Part shown: piece by piece, positions 36,633-44,484 of the stretch | Layout: each line of letters opens with the position of its first letter | How positions within the stretch are numbered: the stretch's first letter is position 1 | Assembly: GCA_963753545.1 (NCBI GenBank) | Contig: CAVWCQ010000008.1 | Location: forward strand, 744,001-808,000 | Direction of reading: 5' to 3' | DNA from: CAVWCQ01 sp963753545 | GTDB taxonomy: Bacteria > Chloroflexota > Anaerolineae > Aggregatilineales > Aggregatilineaceae | Length of the DNA: 64,000 nucleotides | Made by a program: the position numbers and the translations under genes | Notes under the pieces: generated by a model | Seen by the model: only the letters and a program-made list of their open reading frames with translations | Told to the model about the DNA's origin: nothing | Database searches by the model: none

Positions 36633-36651
36633 CCATTTAGATTCTAAATGG
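36633..36651 (-). promoter_or_regulatory. Perfect palindrome between FHA paralogues
   Basis: CCATTTAGATTCTAAATGG has nine-base perfect arms around one base. It lies 42 bases above the start of paralogue 2 and 42 bases below the stop of paralogue 3. AT-rich arms and lack of a T tail on the minus strand favour an operator over a terminator. Confidence 0.45.
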
Positions 36652-36693
36652 ATAAAAAGCGCATAAAAATAAGGGCTGAAACTAAGAGAAATT

Positions 36694-37215
36694 TTAGCCT
36701 ACAACTCGGAAAAAAACACTCAAGCGAAGCGTTCCGAGAATAAGTTCCGCACCGTCCTGCACAACGTATTCCGTACCGCCTGGAATACGCTCGCCATTGA
36801 GATAGGTTCCGTTCGTGCTGTTCAGATCGGTGACGATGAGGCGCTGCTCGCGGCGTTCGAGACGGCAGTGCCAGTTGGAGACGCCGTGCCGGTAGGCGTT
36901 GAGGCTGCTGATGTTGAGCGATTCAATCTCAGGCGGTTCGCTGGTGATCCGCCCCATGATCAGCGGGCTTTGCATTGGCAGAGTGAAACATACGCCGGAG
37001 GGCAGGAATTGGAGGATGACCTGCATTTCGTCCCCCAACACATTCGGGCTGAAGGACTGCAAGGGCAGCGTGAACGGTGGACGCTTCATCTGCGTCGCCT
37101 GGGGATCGATGTAGCCGCAGGTGGGGCAGGGCGTGTTCAGATAAACGGGTTCTGAACCGCACCTGGGACACTTGATGGGCTGTGTGGGTTCTTCAGTTGG
37201 ACGGGCAGTAGACAT
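36694..37215 (-). CDS. Zinc-ribbon and FHA protein, paralogue 3
   Basis: A 173-residue protein with zinc ribbon CPRCGSEPVYLNTPCPTCG and an FHA domain: IMGRITSEP, HGVSNWHCRL, TDLNSTNGTYLNGERI and DGAELILGTLRLSVFF. Ser-Asn-Trp-His replaces the usual Ser-Arg-x-His, so one phosphate contact may be changed. It is the first gene of the antisense triplet and diverges from the head-tail connector gene at 37296, with which it shares an 80-base promoter region. Confidence 0.84.
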   Translation of the reverse strand: MSTARPTEEPTQPIKCPRCGSEPVYLNTPCPTCGYIDPQATQMKRPPFTLPLQSFSPNVLGDEMQVILQFLPSGVCFTLPMQSPLIMGRITSEPPEIESLNISSLNAYRHGVSNWHCRLERREQRLIVTDLNSTNGTYLNGERIPGGTEYVVQDGAELILGTLRLSVFFRVVG

Positions 37216-37295
37216 GCGAATGCCTTATGGGATGGACACACCTTACCAAATTATAAAGGACAAATGAGGGTGTGGCGAGTAGATAGGAGATAAGT

Positions 37296-38096
37296 ATGTA
37301 CGCAACACTCGATGATCTGCGGCGCTATGTGGGCCTGGCAGTGGGGCAGACCGCCGATGATGGGCTGCTGGTGAGCCTGCTGCGCGCCGCGTCACGGCTG
37401 ATCGACAGCTATACCGGGCGGCACTTCGAGCCGGAACGCCGCACGCGGACCTATACGCCTGATCATCCGGCCCGGCTGGACCTGCACGCCGATCTGTTAG
37501 CACTGCACGCGCTGACCAACGGCGAGGTTATCCCCCTGCTGGCGGTTCAGCTTGGCCCGGCGAACGAGGCGGTCAAATCAAGCATCGACCTGCAAGAGGC
37601 GGCTTTCAGCTATCAGGCGGCCCTGGTGGACGGGACGTGGGGCTTTCACCCCAACTGGGCATCGGCATGGGCGGATTCCGCTGACAGCGTGCAGGATGAT
37701 CCCCTGCTGGCGGGGGCTGGTTGTGTCACCGTGTCCGATGCGGGCGCGCTGGTGGACGGGTTGGCTCGCTTCCAGATCGGGCAGCTTCTTCAAATCGAGA
37801 GCGAATATCTGCGCGTGCTGGCCGTTGATGCGGAGTCCAACAGCCTCACGGTGGAGCGGGGCGTTAATGGCACATCGGCTGCGGAACACGCGTTGGGAAC
37901 GGCAATTCTGATCTACGGCCCGCCGGACGATGTGCGCCTGATCTGCCTGCGCGTCGCGGCATGGCTTTACAGGCAGAAGGATGCCGGATTCCTCGTGGCG
38001 GCGGGAGGCTTGCGCGGGCAGATCGTTGTTCCCCAGGCGCTTCCCCCGGACGTTGAGCAGGTGTTGGCTCCCTATGTGCGTCTGCGCGTGGTCTGA
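37296..38096 (+). CDS. Phage head-tail connector (gp6-like) protein
   Basis: A 266-residue protein. The N-terminal part (MYATLDDLRRYVGLAVGQTADD, LLRAASRLIDSYTGRHFEP) matches phage head-tail connector proteins of the gp6/YqbG type, which form a ring below the portal. The middle (SVQDDPLLAGAGCVTVSDAG to TVERGVNGTSAAEHALG) is an inserted beta domain common in larger homologues. Ribosome site AGGAGATAAGT. It restarts the plus-strand phage series after the antisense FHA triplet. Confidence 0.75.
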   Translation: MYATLDDLRRYVGLAVGQTADDGLLVSLLRAASRLIDSYTGRHFEPERRTRTYTPDHPARLDLHADLLALHALTNGEVIPLLAVQLGPANEAVKSSIDLQEAAFSYQAALVDGTWGFHPNWASAWADSADSVQDDPLLAGAGCVTVSDAGALVDGLARFQIGQLLQIESEYLRVLAVDAESNSLTVERGVNGTSAAEHALGTAILIYGPPDDVRLICLRVAAWLYRQKDAGFLVAAGGLRGQIVVPQALPPDVEQVLAPYVRLRVV

Positions 38097-38111
38097 TCAG
38101 GAGGAGGCGAG

Positions 38112-38549
38112 ATGGGTGTCTGGGCAGCGGCATTGGCGAATCTGGCGGCGGTAGCGGTCAGCGGGGTGACGTCTTACGCGCTCGATCAAACGCCGGAGTT
38201 TCTGGGCGGGGCGGCGCTCCCGGCGTTGATCATCCTGCCGGAACTGAGCGGCGAGTCACCGGGGTTGGAGCCGAGTCCCTTTGCCGCTGGGGCAGGGCGA
38301 TTGGCGGCGCAGGTGGCGCATGTCCTGCTGTTGGCTCCGGTGGCGTCCGGGATGGGACAGCGCGGCGCGCTGCCCCGCTTGGTCGATCTGGTCGATGGTT
38401 ATGTCGAAGCGATGGCCGCCGATCCGCTGCTGGGCGGGGCGCTCCCGGTAGCGCTGCGCTTTCAGGTGCGGGCTGGGGTCGTGCGCTACGGCGGCGTCGA
38501 TTATCACGGGGCGACGTTTCTGCACACCTGGGTGCTGAACGTGGGATAA
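38112..38549 (+). CDS. Putative phage tail terminator or minor head-tail protein
   Basis: A 145-residue alpha/beta protein with TSYALDQTPEFLGGAALPALIILPE and FQVRAGVVRYGGVDYHGATFLHTWVL, a pattern typical of tail-completion/terminator proteins (fixed length about 140, ending with a beta strand and short tail). Its place right after the connector supports that role. Start ATG 38112 after GGAGGAGGCG, 15 bases downstream of the connector stop. Confidence 0.55.
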   Translation: MGVWAAALANLAAVAVSGVTSYALDQTPEFLGGAALPALIILPELSGESPGLEPSPFAAGAGRLAAQVAHVLLLAPVASGMGQRGALPRLVDLVDGYVEAMAADPLLGGALPVALRFQVRAGVVRYGGVDYHGATFLHTWVLNVG

Positions 38550-38589
38550 GCCCCTATCCAGACGATGGTTGATACGGCAGAGGAGGAGT

Positions 38590-40056
38590 ATGGCGACGAC
38601 CTTTCAGGTAGAAATGGATTGGAATCGGGACGGGACGTGGATCGATGAGAGCAGCCGGGCACGGTCTGTAAAAATCCGGCTGGGCTTCGAGAAACCGCTC
38701 GATCCGGTTGCGGCGGTCGGGACCTGCACGATCACGCTGGACAACAGCACCCGGCGTTTCAGCCCGGCGAATGAATCGGGAGCGCTGGCCGGCAAGCTGC
38801 TGCCGCGCCGCCCGGTGCGTATCTCGGCCAGCAGTGGCGGATCGACCTGGGTGCTGTTCCGGGGCTGGATCGAAAAACTGCTGCCCACCGCCGGATCGGG
38901 TGAGTGTTTCCTCACCTGTATCGATGGCGTGGCGCTGTTGGAGCGGCAGCAGGTGAGCGCGGCCTACGAATCGACTAAGACGGTCCAGGCGGCTGTCCTG
39001 GCGTTGGTTTACAGCGCTTATACGCCTCCGGCAGCGGACATCAGCGGCAGCGGCGAGTCGCTCAGCCACTACGGGCGCAACTGGAACCCGGAGAGCACGA
39101 CGGTTTTGGACGCGCTGCGCGAGGTTTGCCAGGCGGTGGCGGGGCGCTTCTTCATCGGGCGCGACGGTACGGCGATCTTCCGCAGCCGGGCCGATTTGCA
39201 GAATCCGTCGGTAGCGGCGGCACTCACCATCGATGATACCTCGGCCCTGGAAGACCTGAACGTGGTAGTGGACGTGAATCAGGTCGTGAACGAGTGTGAC
39301 GTGACGGTCTACCCGGTTGAGACGGTCAGCGCGGAACAGGTGATCTGGAAGGCGCGGGCCGTGCTCCGCATCGCGCCCGGTCAAACACGCGTCTTTTATG
39401 CCAACTTCCGCGACAGCGACGGCCAACGGTGTGGGGCGGTCGAGGTGGTGACTCCTGCGGCGACTACCGATTACACCGTGAACGACCGGAGCGACGGGAG
39501 CGGATTTAACTACACGGCGGACCCGGCCTTTTCGATCAGCACCGTGACCGAGGCGACCCGTTTGAAAATTACGCTGGGCAATACGGCGACCGGGCCGCTG
39601 TACGTGACGCTGCTCCAGGTCCGGGGCAAGCCGCTGCGCGTTTACGATCCGATCACCGTGCAGAAGGTGGATTCGGCCAGCCAGGACACGTATGAAAAAC
39701 GCTCCCGTTCCTTCGATCTGCCCATGCAGCCGGACCCGGTTTTCGGGCAGTCGATGGCGAACTATTGGGTGGGCCGTTACAAAAATCCGGCGCTGCAAGT
39801 AGATCATCTGCTGGCGCGCAATCGGGATGTCCTGGGCGGGGTTGACCTGTTCGGCCTGGGGCTGTTCGACAAGGTGCTGATCAACAACAGCGAAAGCGGA
39901 GGCTTAGGGCACTGGATCACCAGCCTGGACTATACCATCGATCCGGACGGCTTCCGGGTGCGGATGGGCCTGGAACGTGCCGACGACAGGCAGTATTGGC
40001 TGTTGGGGCGAACGGGTTATACCGAGTTGGGTCGCACGACCCGGATAGGATTTTAG
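38590..40056 (+). CDS. Putative phage tail/baseplate hub protein
   Basis: A 488-residue protein. The N-terminus (FQVEMDWNRDGTWIDESSRARSVKI followed by CTITLDNSTRRFSPANESG) resembles phage tail proteins that begin with a beta-rich adaptor. The middle (WNPESTTVLDALREVCQAVAGRFFIGRDGTAIFR) resembles hub/late-control (gp27-like) folds. The C-terminus ends LGHWITSLDYTIDPDGFRVRMGLE. I infer a tail-tip or hub role from these and from gene order. ATG 38590 after GAGGAGT is preferred to an upstream ATG at 38569. Confidence 0.6.
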   Translation: MATTFQVEMDWNRDGTWIDESSRARSVKIRLGFEKPLDPVAAVGTCTITLDNSTRRFSPANESGALAGKLLPRRPVRISASSGGSTWVLFRGWIEKLLPTAGSGECFLTCIDGVALLERQQVSAAYESTKTVQAAVLALVYSAYTPPAADISGSGESLSHYGRNWNPESTTVLDALREVCQAVAGRFFIGRDGTAIFRSRADLQNPSVAAALTIDDTSALEDLNVVVDVNQVVNECDVTVYPVETVSAEQVIWKARAVLRIAPGQTRVFYANFRDSDGQRCGAVEVVTPAATTDYTVNDRSDGSGFNYTADPAFSISTVTEATRLKITLGNTATGPLYVTLLQVRGKPLRVYDPITVQKVDSASQDTYEKRSRSFDLPMQPDPVFGQSMANYWVGRYKNPALQVDHLLARNRDVLGGVDLFGLGLFDKVLINNSESGGLGHWITSLDYTIDPDGFRVRMGLERADDRQYWLLGRTGYTELGRTTRIGF

Positions 40057-40057
40057 G

Positions 40058-40513
40058 ATGACGTACACGACGCCTCGTACCTGGGAGACGGACGATCTGA
40101 TTGATGAGTCAATGTTGAACACCCAAGTTCGCGATAACATCGCGCACCTGGGCGGCATGAAGTTTGCGAATGTGACGCTGTCCGCTTTGGCCTCTGGCGT
40201 CAGCGCGGCGCGGGTGGCGACGGGCGCTTATACCGGGAACGGCGGCGCGACGAAAGCCATCACTGGCCTGGGGTTTCAGCCGAAGTTTGTTTTGATTTAC
40301 CCCAAGGCTTCAGCCACCGTTTACGCGGGCTGGAAATCTGACCAGGACTCGACCTATGCCTTTCTCCAGGCCGATTCGAACAGCCGTGACCAGTATGCCA
40401 CGGATCACATCATTTCCCTGGATTCAGACGGGTTCACCGTCGGGGATGGCACCGGATTGTTCAACCATCTGAACGCGAACGCGGTTAATTATGCTTTCTG
40501 CGCGTGGGGGTAA
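40058..40513 (+). CDS. Phage tail-associated protein (DUF7483-like)
   Basis: A 151-residue protein. The first 30 residues (YTTPRTWETDDLIDESMLNTQVRDNIAHL) are a sequence seen in many phage tail or tail-fibre proteins, ahead of a beta domain (GYTGNGGATKAITGLGFQPKFVLI, SDGFTVGDGTGLFNHLNANAVNYAFCAW). That second part resembles the DUF7483 domain of tail fibres that detect changes at a surface. It starts one base after the hub gene stop. Confidence 0.6.
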   Translation: MTYTTPRTWETDDLIDESMLNTQVRDNIAHLGGMKFANVTLSALASGVSAARVATGAYTGNGGATKAITGLGFQPKFVLIYPKASATVYAGWKSDQDSTYAFLQADSNSRDQYATDHIISLDSDGFTVGDGTGLFNHLNANAVNYAFCAWG

Positions 40514-40515
40514 CG

Positions 40516-41022
40516 ATGATCTTTTCTTGTGAACGGCGAAAATGGGACGGGCTTCTGACCTGGCCGCAAGCTGCGCCAGAACAGTCCAGTGATCAGGGGC
40601 AGGCTGTGCGTCTGGCGGAAGCTGCCGGACTGTTCGGCGGGACTGCCGAGGTCTATGAATTTATCGAACTGACCGAGGAGCAGCACAACGCGATCCTGGC
40701 CCATCTGCCCGCCCGATCCTTTTTGAACAACGGCGCGCTGGTCCATGCGACTCCGGCTGATCTCTCGTCCGACAAAAGCGCCGTGCGGGCGGATGGTCTC
40801 GATGGGGTGACGATCACCGCCGATGTTCACGATCCTCTGTTTAGTGATCGGGTCACATGGCTGGTTTTGGTTTCCGATGGTAGCACGGTGCAGGGCGAGG
40901 AAAACATGATCGCGGGCATGGCAGCGCTCGATCTGCAAACCACGGCGCTGGGGGTGCACCGCATTGTGCTTGAGACGGAAAAGCATGGGCTGTCTGACAT
41001 CACAGTGGAGGGAATTGAGTGA
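40516..41022 (+). CDS. Phage-block hypothetical protein
   Basis: A 168-residue protein with no family I recognise. The start overlaps the preceding stop region; ATG 40516 is used, with a GTG at 40504 as alternative. It contains VYEFIELTEEQHNAILAHLPARSFLNNGALV and a beta-rich C-terminus. Position after a tail-fibre-like gene suggests a tail accessory or chaperone. Confidence 0.5.
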   Translation: MIFSCERRKWDGLLTWPQAAPEQSSDQGQAVRLAEAAGLFGGTAEVYEFIELTEEQHNAILAHLPARSFLNNGALVHATPADLSSDKSAVRADGLDGVTITADVHDPLFSDRVTWLVLVSDGSTVQGEENMIAGMAALDLQTTALGVHRIVLETEKHGLSDITVEGIE

Positions 41023-41228
41023 AACTGAAGATCGAAGGCAAAGAGCGCCCCGGTCAGCTAGCCAGCCGGGCGGCATCGCCACGGGTGCGGGAGCTTCGGG
41101 CGGTGATCGATCATCCGCCTGCCGATCTGGAAATGGCGGTTGCGGGTCTGTCGGCGGCGGATCAGCGGAGCCTGCTGGTCGCGCTGGTGCTGGAAGTGGC
41201 GGTTCTCAGACAGGTGAGGGAAGGATAA
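41019..41228 (+). CDS. Phage-block small protein
   Basis: A 69-residue helical protein with GTG start overlapping the preceding stop (GTGA). It has no signal peptide or helix long enough to cross a membrane; the C-terminal LSAADQRSLLVALVLEVAVLRQV is amphipathic. Unknown function; translational coupling to its neighbours suggests a part in the same process. Confidence 0.5.
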   Translation: MKLKIEGKERPGQLASRAASPRVRELRAVIDHPPADLEMAVAGLSAADQRSLLVALVLEVAVLRQVREG

Positions 41229-41232
41229 CAGC

Positions 41233-41541
41233 ATGGAAGACACGGTATTGACTCTCTGGCAGGTATTGGGCGCGCTGGTCGGGACGCTGCTCGTCCTGGC
41301 GGTGCTGTTGTGGGCCGGGCGGCAGACAGTGGGGCAGGCGCGGGGTTTGTGGCTGGCGCTGCGCGGCGAAATTCCGGTGTTGGTCGGCGCGGTCAACGAA
41401 CCGGGCGATCCAGCGGTGCGGGAATTGGCGCGGCTGTCGCATGTATCCCCGGCGGTCTGGGCGGCCTTTCTGCCCGCTTTCTTCGAGGCGCTCAGCGCGG
41501 CCCTGGATCAGGTGATGGGGGCAAATCAACAGCAGTTGTAA
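41233..41541 (+). CDS. Single-helix membrane protein, possible holin or spanin-like
   Basis: A 102-residue protein with one N-terminal membrane helix (LWQVLGALVGTLLVLAVLLWAG) and a helical cytoplasmic or external tail. Small membrane proteins at the end of tail modules are often holins, but no endolysin follows, so this is only a guess. It is the last gene of the plus-strand block and is followed by a terminator 13 bases on. Confidence 0.5.
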   Translation: MEDTVLTLWQVLGALVGTLLVLAVLLWAGRQTVGQARGLWLALRGEIPVLVGAVNEPGDPAVRELARLSHVSPAVWAAFLPAFFEALSAALDQVMGANQQQL

Positions 41542-41553
41542 TAAATCACGTAG

Positions 41554-41580
41554 GGGCGAGGCAAGCCTCGCCCGTTTTTG
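41554..41580 (+). terminator. Terminator of the phage-like block
   Basis: GGGCGAGGC (41554-41562) and GCCTCGCCC (41565-41573) form a perfect nine-base stem with a two-base loop, followed by GTTTTTG. A degenerate copy of this GC-rich motif with the same tail recurs at 41724-41755. Confidence 0.8.
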
Positions 41581-41612
41581 TGTCATTGTAAGCCGTTAAG
41601 CGCCATCTCCTG

Positions 41613-41677
41613 ACCCTCGCCAGCGCAGCCTGGAGAGGGTCGGCTGAACATGCTTTTCCGTTCAGCCGGGGTGAGGT
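41613..41677 (+). repeat. CCCTC hairpin repeat, copy 2
   Basis: First stem ACCCTCGCCA/TGGAGAGGGT (41613-41640), second stem CGGCTGAAC/GTTCAGCCG (41641-41668), then the conserved tail GGGTGAGGT. This is the most complete double-hairpin copy. Confidence 0.7.
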
Positions 41678-41922
41678 GTGCGCCCGCTATCCACAACGTT
41701 TATTTTCTTAACTTGACGCATATGGGGCAGCGGCTTGCCTCGCCCGTTTTTGTAGGGGCGCTGCTTGCCGCGCCCAGGTTCCTGAGGTCTGCGCCCGTCC
41801 TGTAATAGGGGTTGGTCATTCTACCACCCCAAAATCGAGTTAGAAAAACGGTTAGGAAACCGTTTGTCATGAAACCGAAATAGGGGGGGTGTCAAAAACG
41901 CCACGAGAAAAACAGGTCAAAT

Positions 41923-41949
41923 AGTGATCAACTAATTTTTACCAAAGGT
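41923..41949 (+). repeat. Inner flanking repeat of the phage-like block, right copy
   Basis: AGTGATCAACTA then ATTTTT, ACC and AAAGGTT; direct-oriented partner of 33569-33594. Confidence 0.5.
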
Positions 41950-41997
41950 TAGAATGAGCGAAAAACGGCTGTTGCTAATACTCACTAAAATTCAACA

Positions 41998-42038
41998 CTA
42001 TTCTGTTAAGTGATCAATAAAAACGCCAGCGGCGCGCT
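41998..42038 (+). repeat. Outer flanking repeat of the phage-like block, right copy
   Basis: CTATTCTGTT, GATCAA, AAACGC and GCGGCGCG in order, matching 33429-33477 with small gaps. Confidence 0.45.
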
Positions 42039-42318
42039 CTAACCGGATGAATGACAAAAACCACTCGATGAGTCCAGTAAGTGAACGGTGTTTAGTCCAC
42101 CATCAGAATGGCATAGGAATACTTGTCATTTTGGCCAGCATTGCTCTATGGTCTGATCAAGTCACCGGTCAAAGTCGCCCTACCCTACAAACCTCTCCAA
42201 TGACCTTCGCGCTGCCCGGCTTGCGGAAGAAGACCAAGACCCTGATGATAGATGGATGCCCATAGGTAGGCAGATCGCCGCTGCTATTTTTTGTCGGTGA
42301 AGTGAAAGGAGACAGCCT

Positions 42319-42822
42319 ATGACCACACGCCGAATCGCCCTATTCTTCTTTTCCTGCCTGTTCCTGGTCGAAACGGTGGTGAACCAGGGTGTGAAACTGA
42401 CTCCGTTTCAGTGGGTGATGCTGGCCTTTGCCGCGAGTATGGCAGGTCGGGCCTGTGCCTATCTTTCGGTGCTTGAATGGTTTCGCGCCCCGTTCGCTGT
42501 GGCGGTTCCACACTCGTCCGGAGCAGGTGAAGACAACCACCCCCGATGGATGACAGGTGTGCGTTCTGCTGTGGCCGAATTGATTTGTTGCCCGGTGTGT
42601 GCCGGGGCATGGTCTGCGACGATCATCTTAACCATCTTTAAATTCGCCCCGGCGTGGGGTGAAGCGATCATGATCACCTTATCAGCGGCGGCGCTGGCGT
42701 GGCTGGTGACGTTCGTTACACAGTTGGTTGAGTGGAAGACTCATGAAGCCCGCGAACATACGGGCCAGATGACTGAGTTCCGAGGGGAGCACGTAGACGC
42801 CCAAAGCTTCAACCGCCGCTAG
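42319..42822 (+). CDS. DUF1360-like membrane protein
   Basis: A 167-residue protein with about four helices. The central motif ELICCPVCAGAWSATII is the Cys-Pro-x-Cys segment of DUF1360, a Bacillus YkoB/spore-associated family found in many phyla. The C-terminus is charged. Ribosome site AAAGGAGACAGCCT. It stands alone between the phage-like block and the next minus-strand genes. Function unknown. Confidence 0.7.
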   Translation: MTTRRIALFFFSCLFLVETVVNQGVKLTPFQWVMLAFAASMAGRACAYLSVLEWFRAPFAVAVPHSSGAGEDNHPRWMTGVRSAVAELICCPVCAGAWSATIILTIFKFAPAWGEAIMITLSAAALAWLVTFVTQLVEWKTHEAREHTGQMTEFRGEHVDAQSFNRR

Positions 42823-42890
42823 TGTTGATCGGACCTCCATCCTATCATTTTTTATCAGTGCGCCTTCAGGTGCGGGCCTCTCTTTCTGCC

Positions 42891-42925
42891 AAAAAAATGA
42901 GAGCGGATTGACCTACCCGCCCTCA
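42891..42925 (-). terminator. Terminator of the SH3-protein gene
   Basis: Read on the minus strand: TGAGGGCGG, a ten-base loop, CCGCTCTCA with one mismatch, then seven T residues. It lies 52 bases after the stop of the gene at 42977-44338. Confidence 0.75.
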
Positions 42926-42976
42926 CAAAAATCAAACCATGTCCATGATGCTCAGTGCATCGCCCCAGCAATTGGA

Positions 42977-44338
42977 CTAAGGGCAGGGGCCTAACGTGTC
43001 CCCGTGTCCGAGATGGCCTTGCACGGCAGTGGGAACAACGGTGATTGTCGTCCCGTTATGGCAGAGGGTAACTTCTGCTGCGGTCGGCTGCGCGGTTGGT
43101 ACTACAACCTCGGTTGGCAGCACAATTGCTTCACCGCTATCACTCTGACTCCCGCTGCTGCCCTGCTCGCTCTCGACAACAGGTTCGCTGCTGACACTGC
43201 TCTCTTCTGTGGCTGAGATTTCTTCCACAGGTGGGTTCAGCACCGCATAAATCTCAGCGTCGCTCAGCGGCTGGTGAACCGTAATCTCGCGTTCCAGAAG
43301 CCCAACCGGGAGCAGATTCATCTGGTCCATGTTATAGCCGTGTGCCGGGCTGGGCGGTCCGGCTGGCTTCATATCCTCGTTCAGCGGGATCGTCGCCTCG
43401 CTGCCTGCCGGGATACCGACAGTCTGGCCGGAGGTTGTGGCAAACACCAGTCCTTCAACCACGCTGACGGTCATATTGCTCCCAGGGGCCGCGCGGAAAT
43501 AGACCGTCGAGCCGATCTGGATATCAATTTCATTGATCAGCAGGGTGATCTCCGCGACCCCTTCCGGCGTCTGGATCAGGATGCCGCTGCCCGGCGCTTC
43601 CGGACAAATATCGCCGTCGTCGCCCGTGCTGAAGTAGAACGCCTGCATCGGCCCATACTGCGGAGCAGCATCAACGACCTCCAGACGGGCGAGATCGCTG
43701 TCCTCGACACCGGGGACGAGAGTCCGGCTGATCCAGCCCAGCGCCTGGGAATCTGGAATCTGGACGCGCAGCCAGGAGGTGTCTTCCAGCCGTCCCGTGA
43801 CGGTCACAAATTGGCCCGCCTTCACTTTGCCGAGGATCGCGGCTGAAGTCGTTGGTTCGCGGCGAATATTGACGTTACCGTTCGGCGTAACGCTCAAATC
43901 CATGCTGACGGATGGTTTGCTGAACTTGCTTTCAAGCTGGACATTGCCGAAGAGCAGCAGCGTGGCGTTCTTGTTAGGCTGGTCGTTGGCGATATTGGCC
44001 TGAAAGCGCATGAGGGCCACACCCCAGTTGCTGCCAATGGGATCCATGGCGCTGAGACGCAGCGTTTGCATATCGGCTACGTTGGCAATATCGCCTTGCT
44101 CAGCGAACGTAAAATCGGCGACGTCAGGTTGAGGAGTTGCGTCCAACGAGATATGCCCGTAGCACACTTCGTTACGGCCCGTTTTCTGGCAAAGCTGTTC
44201 GGTGATCTGGTAGGCATCCATGATTATCTGTTCGCATGAAGGTGCCTGCGACAAGACAGGTGTAGATGGCGTGCCGCTGACCACAATCAACAGAGCCAGA
44301 ATAATCAGGCTTAAAACTCGATAAGGGCCTTTATTCAT
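42977..44338 (-). CDS. Secreted SH3b-domain protein
   Basis: A 453-residue exported protein: signal peptide (SLIILALLIVVSGTPSTPVLSQ), a first domain with paired Cys, an SH3b domain at about 150-215 (NVNIRREPTTSAAILGKVKAGQ ... WLRVQIPDSQALGWISRTLV), a beta domain with FECR-like features (GSTVYFRAAPGSNMTVSVVEGLV), a Ser/Glu-rich linker and a C-terminal CHNGTTITVVPTAVQGHLGHG motif. That last motif occurs at the C-terminus of various secreted proteins. Probably binds the cell wall or a surface partner. Stands upstream of its own terminator. Confidence 0.75.
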   Translation of the reverse strand: MNKGPYRVLSLIILALLIVVSGTPSTPVLSQAPSCEQIIMDAYQITEQLCQKTGRNEVCYGHISLDATPQPDVADFTFAEQGDIANVADMQTLRLSAMDPIGSNWGVALMRFQANIANDQPNKNATLLLFGNVQLESKFSKPSVSMDLSVTPNGNVNIRREPTTSAAILGKVKAGQFVTVTGRLEDTSWLRVQIPDSQALGWISRTLVPGVEDSDLARLEVVDAAPQYGPMQAFYFSTGDDGDICPEAPGSGILIQTPEGVAEITLLINEIDIQIGSTVYFRAAPGSNMTVSVVEGLVFATTSGQTVGIPAGSEATIPLNEDMKPAGPPSPAHGYNMDQMNLLPVGLLEREITVHQPLSDAEIYAVLNPPVEEISATEESSVSSEPVVESEQGSSGSQSDSGEAIVLPTEVVVPTAQPTAAEVTLCHNGTTITVVPTAVQGHLGHGDTLGPCP

Positions 44339-44445
44339 GGCTTCCCACCCCTAACTACCCAAGAAATCGATTACTCTCTCTATCTTATAGTATAGGGCAC
44401 CTTAAGCATGAGTTAATCATTTTTGGGAAGGAATTCACTTTGGTC

Positions 44446-44477
44446 TAAAAAATAGGGTGGGTTTACATTGCCCACCC
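44446..44477 (-). terminator. Terminator of the propeller-protein gene
   Basis: GGGTGGG (44455-44461) and CCCACCC (44471-44477) arms; on the minus strand they are followed by TATTTTTTAG. Eight bases after the stop codon of the gene ending at 44485. Confidence 0.75.
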
Positions 44478-44484
44478 CGCAAAA

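Larger units (their letters stand above)
41542..42318. other. Non-coding region with repeats after the phage-like block
   Basis: No convincing gene. It holds a strong terminator (41554-41580), a CCCTC hairpin repeat (41613-41677), a second set of GC-rich GGGGC/GCCCC hairpins (41724-41776) and the right copies of the flanking repeats. The stretch 41830-42040 is AT-rich. A small open frame at 42047-42265 is not convincing. Confidence 0.6.

Noticed and set aside
36633..36651. Rho-independent terminator at the palindrome
   Set aside because: The arms are AT-rich and no T tail follows on the minus strand. An operator is more likely.
35412..37155. Long plus-strand frames across the FHA region
   Set aside because: They are antisense shadows; the minus-strand frames carry the zinc-ribbon and FHA motifs.
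38554..39807. A 417-codon minus-strand frame opposite the tail hub gene
   Set aside because: Shadow of a real gene, with no ribosome site and no family motifs.
33429..42038. CRISPR array or tandem-repeat locus
   Set aside because: The repeats are only two copies each, imperfect and 8 kb apart, with no spacer pattern.
42047..42265. A 72-codon plus-strand frame with a hydrophobic stretch
   Set aside because: Weak ribosome site and no family features. It lies in repeat-rich non-coding DNA.
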